NCBI GenBank assembly: GCA_943735955.1
Contig: OX030955.1
Span: forward strand, 14,204,583-14,268,582
Direction of reading: 5' to 3'
Source: Piscicola geometra
Lineage: Eukaryota; Annelida; Clitellata; Hirudinida; Piscicolidae
Length of the DNA: 64,000 nt
In this document: piece by piece, positions 36,801 to 53,800 of the stretch
Layout of the letters: each line of letters begins with the position of its first letter
Numbering within the stretch: position 1 is the first letter of the stretch
The notes under the pieces: generated by a model
The model's input: the letters and a program-made list of their open reading frames with translations, nothing else
What the model was told of the DNA's origin: nothing
Databases searched by the model: none
Position numbers and translations under genes: made by a program

Positions 36801-38396
36801 CTTATAGTTGTGGTTCCAAGTGTGGGTTTATGCATAGGGTTTTAGATTCTACTGTGGCATTGGGGGGGGGGAAGATGATTGCAAGGGGATAAAATATAAT
36901 ACAATAATAATATAATCGGAAAGTTCAGTAACTACCGTAAAATACCAATATATTCGTAAATTTTGAATATTTTTTTTCCAAATGTACGAAGTTAGAGGTA
37001 TTTTTCATCTAATTACCAAAAACTCTAAATCGATAAACATTTCGCAATTATAAATGCGACCAAAATCTAATTAGTTATAAATTTTTTTACTTTTTCATGA
37101 TTATATTTGTCATTTTTAAAAACTTCAAAAATAATATGACTATATTATTGAAATCCAGTTACGAGAATTGTTATTTTTGCCATAATTACCACCACAGACA
37201 TTCTTTTTTAATCTCGGAACGAACTAAGGGTCCAAAAAACAATTATTTTTTAGAAAAATGATAATTTACGAAAATTAAAAATGTATGAATTATCTGGTAT
37301 TTTAGGGTAATTCAATGTATTTTAATTCAAAATTAAAGTTTAACTTTTTTTCCCTTTTTTGAAAAGTCAACAAGCAAGGCATAATGCTGGAGAGGAATCT
37401 GTCTGAGCGTTACGAGTCAAGGTTCGTGAGTGTGAGTGTGCAGGAGAGCGCCTCAATGATGCTACAAGGAATGCAAGGAAGTGTGCTAGGAGTGTGGGTG
37501 GCTCATGGAGAAGGTGGGTCGTCTGTTTTTTCTCCATTCATCTATATACACGTTGTAAATCGCTTCAATCACACTTAAATGTTATGCGACTGTTGTGGTT
37601 AGGTGTCTGTGTGCATTTTATGTCTGGTTGGCTTTGAGAATGAGTTTTTATGCTTTTTGTGGTTTTTGTCAGGTTTGTGTAACTTTCAAGTACTTTTTGT
37701 TTCGTGTATAATTTTTAAAATGAATGTTCGATTTCAGCAAGCATTTAATCCACATATATGCATTATCGATATCCCTTCGAACCAACAGGCCGCTTCAAAT
37801 TCCGAAACGAGGCGACCAGAAACGCCATCCGCTCGAACAACCTTGCCTCACTGACGTACGTCGACGATGACGGCGCGCCGACGCAGCAGTACCCGATGAA
37901 TCCGAACGGGAGCGACGATGCTATAGCCGGTGTTTGCTCGTTGGATGGCCGTCATCTCGCCATGATGCCTCATCCCGAACGGACCGTGCTCAGGTTTGTT
38001 ACAGATTTTGGAGGATTTAATTTTCATCTGTATTTAACGTTTTGTTATTATTATCAACCACCATTTCGCTTCTTTATCATTCTCACGCTTCCTTATTAAC
38101 TTCCTTACCTCTTCTTTTCTTTTCATAATCCTCTCCCTTCTCATCATTACGCATCATTGATTACCAATCTCTTTCTTTCTCGTAATCCCCTCTTCCCCCC
38201 TCCCTCTCCTCCCCTTCCCTCTCCTCCCCTTCCCTCCCCTCCCCTCCCCCCTCCACTCCCCCCCTTCCCTCCTCCCCCCTTCTCCCCCCTCCTCAGGTGG
38301 CAATGGCCCTGGTTGCCTGAGGACCAGGCCTGGAAGACTTCTCCGTGGCTGCGCATCTTCCACAACGCTCATCGATGGTGCCTGCAAAACCCATGA
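18875..38396 (+). CDS. PFAS: Phosphoribosylformylglycinamidine synthase (FGAM synthase), 29 exons, 1,331 aa
   Basis: Catalyses the ATP- and glutamine-dependent conversion of FGAR to FGAM, step 4 of cytosolic de novo purine synthesis. Exons: 18875-19040, 19208-19313, 19462-19769, 20118-20226, 20775-20915, 21086-21213, 21809-21937, 22428-22592, 23669-23761, 24108-24188, 24686-24835, 25158-25249, 25618-25749, 27434-27550, 28720-28851, 29487-29591, 30620-30745, 31683-31863, 32488-32571, 32832-32987, 33143-33253, 33474-33634, 33726-33930, 34191-34312, 36345-36438, 36529-36678, 37367-37513, 37789-37993, 38297-38396. All phases agree and the sum is 1,332 codons, close to the vertebrate enzyme (~1,340). 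The N-terminal PurS-like region is diverged. Hallmarks: [10 protein letters not shown] (~311-320), [13 protein letters not shown] (~326), DQGAGGNGN (~519), [11 protein letters not shown] (800-810), GHDVSDGG (907-914). The C-terminal glutaminase has LGVCNGCQ (Cys1161 nucleophile) and PHPE (His1292, Glu1294). One donor is GC (after exon 15); the exon 13 start could be 3 nt earlier. Least certain borders: exons 1, 13, 21. Confidence 0.96.
20588..20670 (+). mobile_element. Short repeat with GAT-repeat tail, PFAS intron 4
   Basis: CGCGAAAAAAAGGCCTCCTA, then three AACCT repeats and TGCGCCCGCTCGATGATGATG. Reverse copy at 31992-32052 (intron 18), and a related end at 20960-21030 (intron 5). Probably a SINE-like or MITE-like unit ending in (GAT)n; too short to classify. 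Confidence 0.45.
20960..21030 (+). mobile_element. Short repeat with GAT-repeat tail, PFAS intron 5 (diverged)
   Basis: GCCGCGTTGGAAGAGGTCTC...GGCCTCTTATCTCTGCCTGTTCGATGATGATG parallels the last part of 20588-20670 with substitutions. Confidence 0.35.
21563..21756 (+). mobile_element. tRNA-derived SINE, copy 3 (most complete), PFAS intron 6
   Basis: Starts GGCGAGCGGGTTGGCTTAG with an A box (TGGCTTAGATGG), and has a B box GGTCGCTAGTTTGAATCC about 35 bp on. The lineage-specific body (GAGCTATTATATGCCTAGTG, TTTCACGACTTATGTCGTG, GTGGCGCCTCAGTTGCGTGC) follows, with a TATAAATAGGCATTATTAAT tail. RNA polymerase III promoter boxes are intact, but the 5' part does not fold into a perfect tRNA, so it is a SINE rather than a tRNA gene. 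Confidence 0.85.
22803..23655. repeat. (CCACCACTTCCTCAACA)n-type array, PFAS intron 8
   Basis: About 850 bp of CACCAC/CTTCNTCAACAC repeats filling intron 8 right up to the exon 9 acceptor (AG at 23667-23668). The sense strand contains almost no G. Poly-His/Thr frames here are repeat artefacts. Confidence 0.95.
24415..24672. repeat. 45-bp tandem array, PFAS intron 10
   Basis: Five to six near-identical 45-bp units built on CTCAACAACGACCACTACAA, followed immediately by the exon 11 acceptor at 24684-24685. It is preceded by (GAT)n at 24219-24262 and 24339-24384. Confidence 0.95.
26040..27432. repeat. (CCACCCACTCCCT)n minisatellite, PFAS intron 13
   Basis: 1.4 kb of C-rich ~15-bp repeats (CCCACTCCCTCCACC) ending at the exon 14 acceptor CTAG (27432-27433). 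The antisense strand is GGGTGGGTGGAGGGAG-like and could form G-quadruplexes. The apparent Gly/Trp-rich minus-strand frames of up to 329 codons are not genes. Confidence 0.95.
27701..28387. mobile_element. hAT-like non-autonomous element family B, copy 2, PFAS intron 14
   Basis: Reverse orientation relative to copy 1. Ends CAGTGTTATTTTCG and CGAAAATAACACTG, with imperfect target duplication GTATGCAG / ACATGCAG (6 of 8). It lacks both foldback insertions of copy 1 and so shows their empty sites. Confidence 0.82.
28498..28715. repeat. (CACCAC)(TGACCACCATCA)n array, PFAS intron 14
   Basis: Trinucleotide-derived array ending at the exon 15 acceptor (CACACACAG, AG at 28718-28719). Confidence 0.92.
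28852..28853 (+). promoter_or_regulatory. Non-canonical GC splice donor after PFAS exon 15
   Basis: The exon ends TCTAAG and the intron begins GCGGGG. Joining here gives LTSK|VDRS, which matches the conserved enzyme sequence and keeps phase 0. No nearby GT gives phase 0. GC-AG introns are a known minor class, but the rest of this donor is weak, so a sequencing or allelic change is possible. Confidence 0.6.
29212..29480. repeat. (TCATCA)n array, PFAS intron 15
   Basis: TCATCACCACTATCGTCATC-type repeats up to the exon 16 acceptor (ACACAG at 29481-29486). Again nearly G-free on the sense strand. Confidence 0.9.
29664..30187. repeat. 24-bp AT-rich tandem array, PFAS intron 16
   Basis: About 22 highly homogeneous 24-bp units (core TTAGTAGTTGAATTAG + TAATTAAC). 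Only a few units differ by single bases or a deletion, which suggests recent expansion or homogenisation. Confidence 0.97.
30352..30610. repeat. (CCACTCCAYC)n array, PFAS intron 16
   Basis: CCCACTCCAATCCACCAT / CCCACTCCACTCCACCTT units followed by CCACCTCAATACACT repeats, ending at the exon 17 acceptor. G-free on the sense strand. Confidence 0.92.
30812..31050 (+). mobile_element. tRNA-derived SINE, divergent subfamily, PFAS intron 17
   Basis: The promoter-like part is shared (GATGGCTTAAATGCTAG A box, GGTCGCCAGTTCGAATCC B box, CTATCATTTACCTAGTGTAC). The 3' body differs: GGCGACGTATGCATTGAGAG...GTCGTGTGGAGTGGCGTCTC then a longer unique part ending CAGACCATAAAAATAAAAAA. So two SINE subfamilies with different tails are present. 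Confidence 0.75.
31300..31678. repeat. 21-bp tandem array, PFAS intron 17
   Basis: About 18 units of CCCACCACCATACAACAACA plus one A, with minor variants (GACAACA, ATCATGC). It ends at the exon 18 acceptor CATTAG. No G on the sense strand except in variants. Confidence 0.96.
31992..32052 (-). mobile_element. Short repeat with GAT-repeat tail, PFAS intron 18
   Basis: TCATCATCGAGCGGGCGCA and GGCTAGGAGGCATTTTTTTC + GCG are the reverse complement of the unit at 20588-20670. Confidence 0.45.
32055..32465. repeat. ~33-bp A/T tandem array, PFAS intron 18
   Basis: About 12 variants of AAGACTATAATAATATAAAA followed by TATATATA-type runs, fading into the exon 19 acceptor region (GGTTTTCAG). Confidence 0.93.
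34406..35950 (-). mobile_element. hAT transposon family A, copy 2, 8-bp TSD GTTTGGAC, PFAS intron 24
   Basis: Terminal inverted repeats TAGAGGTCGGAC / GTCCGACCTCTA. Identical GTTTGGAC at 34398-34405 and 35951-35958. Subterminal CCCGTCCCGTTCCCG arrays at both ends in inverted orientation. On the minus strand 35029-34760 encodes a hAT C-terminal dimerisation relic ([20 protein letters not shown], then [17 protein letters not shown]). The element is otherwise non-coding, so a deletion derivative. Confidence 0.93.
38190..38290. repeat. C/T-rich tract (CCTCCCCTTCC)n, PFAS intron 28
   Basis: Pure pyrimidine tract of ~100 bp against the last acceptor (CCTCAG). It doubles as an extreme polypyrimidine tract. 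Confidence 0.85.
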
Positions 38397-38650
38397 AAGC
38401 CCCTTGGTGTGCCCGCATGCTTTTGATTATTTTGTCTTTTTTTCCGGATGCTTTTGATTATTTTATCTTTTTTTTCGGATGTTTTTGATTATTTTTTCTT
38501 TTTTTTTTCGAATATTTTTGGGGTTTGTAGTAACATGTTTGTCTATTGGAAATAAGTGATGTTATTCCGTTATTAGTCTTAGAGATTGTACTCATTTTGA
38601 AGTTAATTTTTTGCGTCAATATAATCTGAATGTCACTCGTTAAATACGGT

Positions 38651-38656
38651 AATAAA
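38651..38656 (+). promoter_or_regulatory. Polyadenylation signal of PFAS
   Basis: AATAAA 255 bp after the PFAS stop; an alternative AATAAA is at 38763-38768. Confidence 0.4.
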
Positions 38657-38779
38657 TGCCGCTCCCTTTGACCTGTTTCTGGGCAGTCGTTAATATTTTC
38701 ATATTTAGTTGCCATAAAGGTTGAATCGGCATTTCATTTATGAATATTCAACACATTTCTTTAATAAAATATCTAAAAA

Positions 38780-38962
38780 CTTTCACCTCTTGTTTTGTTA
38801 AACTGAAACTGATAGAAGTAGAAACTGAAATGATAGAATAAAAAAATTATAGAAACTGAAACTAAAATAAACCGAAACTATATAGAAACTGAAACTGAAT
38901 TAAAATGTAGAAAATAAAAATAGAAACTAAAAAATGTAATATATGTAACTGGAATATCACTG
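38780..38962. mobile_element. Solo terminus of hAT family D
   Basis: GAAACTGAAACT-type subterminal repeats ending AACTGGAATATCACTG, which matches the right end of the complete family-D element at 61324 (CTGGAAAATCACTG). No matching left end. It sits in the 764-bp gap between the convergent PFAS and kinase genes. Confidence 0.6.
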
Positions 38963-39159
38963 ATGATTCTAGTCAGAATATCAACAATTGTCTATACCGA
39001 TAATTTCTGGATGCAATAATAGGAATAACGATATAATAGCATTTGGTTTCATAAATCGAGTCTTAAATGCGTGAAAATCTAGAGGTGACGTGGTTCAAGT
39101 GAAATACTTATACAACAAGTTTGAGGTCATTGTGGCGGAGGTAACATTCGCAGTTACAA

Positions 39160-47245
<8,086 letters not shown>

Positions 47246-47249
47246 CTGT

Positions 47250-47732
47250 AGATTTCAATTCAGTAAGTTAATATAATAAATACAGTGTTTAAATAATTAA
47301 TTATGTCATTTTTTTATATTTTTATAATTGTTTTAAATGCGTCTTCATTGATGTGTTGGCATTTCTGAATGTTTGTCACCTGGTTGGTGGCACAGTTTAT
47401 TCCCCATAGACCAGCTTCAACCTTTTAGACTCTTTTTGTGTTCTCCTTGTTTTTAAAAGTTAAAAAAATTGTTTCAACTAATGCTTATCATTCAAACTTC
47501 CCAGTTAATTTACTTATCGCCAATAAGTTAATTTAAAATTTTGTCTAAGTAGTTCAGAATTATGAATACCTTGTGCTTTATATTCAAATCATTTTGGAGA
47601 TAAAATTACATTGAACAAATCTCTTGGTTGAAGTTTATTTAGTCATACTGTTCTTATTCATAGGTGTACATTCAGAAGATTAAGAGCCACCATTCATTAG
47701 TTGAGATCACTTCCATTTTATAAAAATAAATA
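47250..47732. other. Upstream of the kinase exons, nothing firm
   Basis: The missing 5' kinase exon(s) must lie here or further upstream (higher coordinates), but no convincing Met-Gly start with a phase-1 donor was seen. Confidence 0.4.
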
Positions 47733-47893
47733 ATTCCTATTTATAATGCGCCACTCACACGACATAAGTCGTGAAACACCGCATCATATACACTAGGTAT
47801 ATGGTAGCTCACGGTTTGCTGAACAGGGATTCAAACTAGCGACCTTTAAGTTGCAGATCCAATGACTTCACCATCTAAGCCAACCCGCTCGCC
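47733..47893 (-). mobile_element. tRNA-derived SINE, copy 5
   Basis: On the minus strand GGCGAGCGGGTTGGCTTAGA, B box GGTCGCTAGTTTGAATCC, body CTACCATATACCTAGTGTAT and TTTCACGACTTATGTCGTGT. Nearly full length with a short A/T tail. Confidence 0.85.
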
Positions 47894-48950
47894 AAAAAAA
47901 GCTTGAAGCTTTCAAAAGCACTTGCTTTATTTTTTACATTCAGTTTGTCAAGTTTTTTGTTGTTTCAGATTAATTACTTTGTGTTTCTTCATATATCTTG
48001 GCCCATGAATTTTTAAGAGTAAATCAATGACTAATAAAAAAAAACATCCTTTCGTGAGTTTAAAGGATAATAATAAAACTAAATTTTAGTATTTTATTTG
48101 ATACAAGTTTTTGGTATGAACTCATATTTTACAACTGTTTACTACTTGATGCTTCACCACAACTGCCGCTCAAACGCGTGATTCTTTCTTATATTTTCTT
48201 AACTGTTCTTAAAGTCAAAAAAATCAAAATTAGTTGTTTTTTTAAATACCATTAAAAAAACAAACGGAAAAGATGGTATCAATACCTGAAGCGCATGTGT
48301 GCAAGGAAGAAAACCTTTTTAATGTCCGCTGTTACACAAAAAGATTTCATTACTCAGTCTAAGATCTACCACTTTCAATAAAATAAAAGATTTTTTTATA
48401 TTTATGCAGCGCGTAACATATCGATGATATCGAATCAGAAAACCAACATAAAAAAAAGACCACCCAGACATGCTGAAAATGATAAAGCATTCAATAGAAG
48501 TCATAACAACCAAAATTAACGAATGATTTAATTTTAAATATTCCAATGGAAATGGATTTTAATGATTTGAACTGGTGGCTTCGGAGGATGGGAGGAATGA
48601 AAAGTCTTGTTCTAGAGGAACCGTGTAGCCTAATGAAAGTACCTAAGCTGTATCTTGCAGTCACCATAACTTTATAATTATTTTAAAATATTTTTCAAAG
48701 ACTTGAAAGCTAAATTAATGCAAAAATTTCGATAATTGAATTGTCGTTAACGTTTTCTTGGAGAGTGACATGATTGTGTACTGAAACACTGTAGTATTTT
48801 TGCCGGGTGATATGTGATTTCTATTGTTCGGAAAGTGACTGCTGTGCTGAATTGGTAAGTACGATTCGTTATTTTCTATACCTCATCCATGCATTCGTGT
48901 TTATTCATTTTGATTCATCCATGCATTTTTATGAAGGATATGCATTGCAG

Positions 48951-49147
48951 AATTGATTTCGCCAAAGCTGCCACTAGACATCTGTATAGAAAGGGACGTC
49001 AACGATGGCAATAATGAAGATGCCAAAATGTTTTTTGAGGACGATGAGGAAGGAAGGGGGTTGTATGAAGGAAGCGCAAACATCGGAAGTTTAACTATTT
49101 TGAATGGAATTGAACGGTTTACTAGTTTTCATGAAAACTTGAAATAA
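48951..49147 (+). CDS. Possible terminal exon or small ORF, acidic, unrecognised
   Basis: After an acceptor-like TGCATTGCAG (48941-48950) an open frame of about 64 codons ends at TAA. It reads LISPKLPLDICIERDVNDGN then an acidic run (EDAKMFFEDDEEGRGLYEG). It is unlike the surrounding non-coding AT-rich DNA in composition, but has no ATG-started partner exon that I could find and no recognisable domain. Treat as a candidate only. Confidence 0.2.
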
Positions 49148-49149
49148 GT

Positions 49150-50865
49150 AATTGGTATAACATCTTTGATGTTGAATCAGCATCTCGACCAATTTTCAAC
49201 AAAAACCCGTCTTAAAGCATTGTTTTAAAGACACACAACAAATACAACACAGCTAATCATGAAAGAAACTCAACGAAAAACGTGATTAAAACATTTAAAA
49301 AGTAAAAATTTTACAAAGTTTAACATAATTAATTTCAACAATATTAATTCAATTTCAAAAATACTGTTTTTCCAATATAAAATAATAATTTTTAAAGCTA
49401 GATTTAAACAATATTTTATATTTCTTAAGGCTCTTCCAAGAACTAAGGGATAGCAAGTTTTTAATTAATTTATTTGTTTTAGTATTCTAAATAAATACAT
49501 TATTTTCATTCGTAAATAATATTAAATAGGTCCTTAAAACCTTTGAAATATAAGAATTTTAGGTAAATCTACACTCTAAGTAATAATAACACTTTTAAAA
49601 ACTGTTGCTAGCATTATTAAATAAGGAATAATGTACCGACTCCATCACTTGAGCATACTAGTTAAATCAATTAATTAAATAAAGTTAAAACGAAAAAAAG
49701 TAACGAAAGAAATTTAGTCACCAAAAAAAGTATTCTTCAAAAATGACAATTATTCGAATTTAAAATTCAGTAATCAAGAATATTTATTAAATTACTGAAC
49801 TAATTCACAGATAAAATGTCACTTGGGAGGAAACCCCAAATATGTCGCACATACAAAAGATGTTGCTGACGAAGAATGTTAGTCCGTTCGTAGGAAACTT
49901 GAGCACATAATTATATTAAAAAAGAGATACGCTTAACTAAAATTCAAATGACAACAAGTTTGATTGATAATTTCCATAAAAAGACAGAACAATAATTGCA
50001 TTTATAATAAGATATTACTTATAGAATAAATATAAATTTTATAATTATTTATTTTATAATTTTGAAATAAATATAAAATAATTGTTGATGAAATATCTCC
50101 AAACGCTAAACGACATTCAAACGACATTTAAAGAACTTTCGGCTTTTGGGGACTAACATCGTACAAATATTAATTCGAATTCAAAGTTTCAAATTCTCAA
50201 AAGGTTTTGCGCCTCAAACATTAATTGACTTTTTTATAGTTTTAAAAATCTTTTTATTGAACTTCAGTTCAATTACAAAAACTAGATGCATGCCTTCACA
50301 ATGATTTGGTATAATGCGTTTGGATCGATCAGAATACACAAAAGAAACTTGGCGAGTTAAAATAAATAATGAAAATTGTTTAAAGTTAAATGAATGTAAT
50401 AAAAAAACTGTAACAAATGTTATTAATAAAAAAAATATAATGGCCAGTTTTCATCATATAAATTTTTCTTTTTACAAATCTCTAAGAATCACAATTACAA
50501 AATAATTAATATTTGAGTTTTTTTATTGAAGTAGCTCTTCATTAAACCAGACAGTTTTACTAATTTTTTCAAAATATTGGATAATAAATAAAAATTCAAA
50601 ATTCAAAACAACGACAAAGTATTTAAAAAATGAGTTGATCAATTGTATCAAAAATGTTGAAAAAGAAAAAAGTAGTAATTAAAAATGACGTTTACTCAAT
50701 TTGCGTATATAGTCGTATCAAGAATGAAATCAATAGATGAAAAAAACATTTTTTAATGTTAATAATATCCAAAAAAATTCAAATAATTATTAATATACAA
50801 AATAATTCTTATAAGATTATTTGATAATCATAATTAATAAATAATAATCACAATAATGACAATTT
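49150..50865. other. AT-rich intergenic stretch
   Basis: Nothing recognised. It lies between the 3' end of the receptor gene (stop at 50871) and the upstream side of the kinase gene, both on the minus strand, so it may contain the receptor 3' UTR and kinase promoter. Confidence 0.5.
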
Positions 50866-50870
50866 CGGGG

Positions 50871-53800
50871 TTAAGTGGAGACGATGTTTGAAGACTTGCT
50901 CATGGCTAGGTCACAGTTTATTGGAGAAAGATTATTGGTCATATTATTATTCATATTTTTCAATGATATATTCTTCGTTTTATTATTTTTATTACTGTTT
51001 TTGTTTTTGCTATTGGTGTTATTAAGAGTATCGTTGGTGCTTTGCTTGATGCTTATGGTATGGTTATGATATCTATCATTAATAATTTTCTTTATAATAC
51101 TATTACTATTATGATTATTACTGTAACCGTCAGTGTTATTTCTATCGCCATTTGTATGCAAAATAGAATTATTTATTTTTGTAAATTCTAAAAGATTACG
51201 CTCCAACGATTTCTCAGAAACTTCATCCATACCTATGTTTCCATTAATTGTAATAATTTTGTTTAATTTATTCTTTATATGATCATGATTATTATCATTA
51301 TTATTAGTAGAAATAGTATTACTATTATTACTATTATTATCTGTATTACAATTTGTATAATTTAGTTTACTTTTTAATGCGTCTAATTCGTCATGTTTTG
51401 AATCATGAATTGGCTTCGAAGATGAGTTTTTAGAAGCATTTACGGGAGTTTTGTGGTCGTTTGTGATACCATTTTGATGGCTGAGTTTTTGGATTAAGTG
51501 CTGGGTGAATTGGTGATTTTTTTGAAGCATTGGTTTGTTGAGTCGGTTGTTGTTGCTGTGGTAGTTGATTAAATCGTCAAAAGTTTTGCTTGCAGAGCTC
51601 TGAGTGTTAGAGCTTGATGAATTAGAATTGGTGATGTGATTGTTGTTATTGTTGTTGTTGCTGGTGTTGCAGTTGTTATTGTTGTTGTTAGTGAAAAAAT
51701 CTTGGAGTATCTTATGTTTAAGGTTGTGGCGGTTAAGCGAAGATGTTGTTGTTGAAGTAGCTGTGGCTGGTAGTTGCACTGCTACGTCATTGTGATGATA
51801 GCTGCCTATGTTGTTGTTTGAACCAAAAATGTTTTTCAGTTTGTTGTTGCCACCCAAAATGACGTTCAAAAGGCTTTTATCAAAAGTTTCAGTTTTAGCG
51901 TGGTTCTGGTCAGTGACAAGGGGCTCTAGACTCACCACGTCACTGCCCGCACCACTACTGCCACTCTTGAAATCATTCTTGCGATCACTATCATCACTCA
52001 CACCGCTGTATTTGTTGCTGTTGCTGCTAAAACTCGTGCTATCATTAACGTCACAGCTGCCTGGTCGGCTGTTGCAGTTGTTGTTGCCGAGTTGTGCCAT
52101 GAAGTTGTCCATACTTTTGAGTTCCTTGTAGACGAATGACTTGATGCTGTCTTTGGAGAGAAGGGATTGGAACAGGAGACATTCGAGGATCTGAGAGTTG
52201 AGACCCAGGACTGAGTACAAGGCCAGTAAGAGCTGAGTGTACCTGAGAAGAATGGTTAGAAGATGGGTAGCTTTATGGGGGTTGGATGGGTGAATGAGTC
52301 TGTAGATGGTTGGTTGGTTGGATGGGTGAATGAGCCTGTAGATGGGTGTTTGAAGGGTAACAAAGTAAATGGAAGGGTGGTTGGGGGAGTAAAAAAGAAA
52401 ATAGATGGGTGTTTGGGTGGGTAAAAAAGTGAATAGACGGGTAAAATAAGTAGATAATTAGATGAAAAGACAGCACCTGTTTTTATCTTCTGACGTCAGG
52501 TCTCGCAGATCTTCGAGGCATTCCTCGCAAAGCTTTTTCACCATTCCTGCATCCTCAAGCGACTTTGAGGGGTCTGCAGAGAAAAGAAAATGTGATTAGG
52601 AAGACAATGTAGTAGAAAAAATATATAAAAAGATAAGAAGACACTTAAGTAACACTAGAAAAGACAAAAAACAAAAAAGATAAGCAGACACTTGGGTAGA
52701 CAGGGGAACGGACAAAAAGCCTCTCAGAAAAAAAGCCATCGGATAAAATACCTTCTACAAAAAGCCTCCCGGAAAAAAACCTCTTGGAGAAAAAGCCTCT
52801 CGGAGAAAAGTCTCCTTGTTAATATTTTATATAAATAAAACGGACTTTTTATATAAAAAACTGCTTTTTTTATAGATTCGTTTCACAATTTTAAATAAAT
52901 AAAACGGACTATATTTTTTAAAAATACATAACTAAAACGAACTATAATTTATAAAATGCAATACTAATTATTGGTAAACGGATAAAAAGTCTTCAGGATA
53001 AAAAGTCTTTAGGATAAAAAGTCTTCAGGATAAAATGTCTTCAGGATAAAAAGTCTTCAAGACAAAAAGTCTTCAAGACAAAAAGTCTTCAAGACAAAAA
53101 GTCTTCAAGACAAAAAGTCTTCAAGACAAAAAGTCTTCAAGACAAAAAGTCTTCAAGACAAAAAGTCTTCAAGACAAAAAGTCTTCAAGACAAAAAGTCT
53201 TCAAGACAAAAAGTCTTCAAGACAAAAAGTCTTCAAGACAAAAAGTCTTCAAGACAAAAAGTTTTCAAGATAAAAAGTTTTCAGGATAAAAAGCCTTCAG
53301 GATAAAAAGTCTTCAAGAGAAAAAGTCTTCAGGATAAAAAGTCTTCAGGAAAAAAATCTTCAAAAGTTAATTGTTAAGAAAAAATAATCACCATCGAGAA
53401 CCAGCAGAAAACCTAATGATTAAAGTGAGGAATCAACAACAACAACCAAGTCTAATTTATTCAAATGTTATTTCCAGATTGAAACAAAAAATTGAGCAAA
53501 CATTAGATAAAAGTATGAAATTTCAATCTTTTAGTTTTAAGGATCACATATTCTTTCCTAAACATTATTTCCTTGAAGACTTTTTATAACCACGATCGAA
53601 AACCAGCAAACAATTTTATGGTTAAAGTGACGAAACAACAACAGCCAAGTCAAATTTATTCAAATGCTATTTCGAGTTTGAACGAAAAAAATATAGCAAA
53701 AATTAGATAAAAGTGTCACATTCTTTAAGTTTTAAGGATCGCGTATTAATCACGTATTTTTCCTTAAAAATTAATTTTTTGAAGATTTTTTTTCTGAAAA

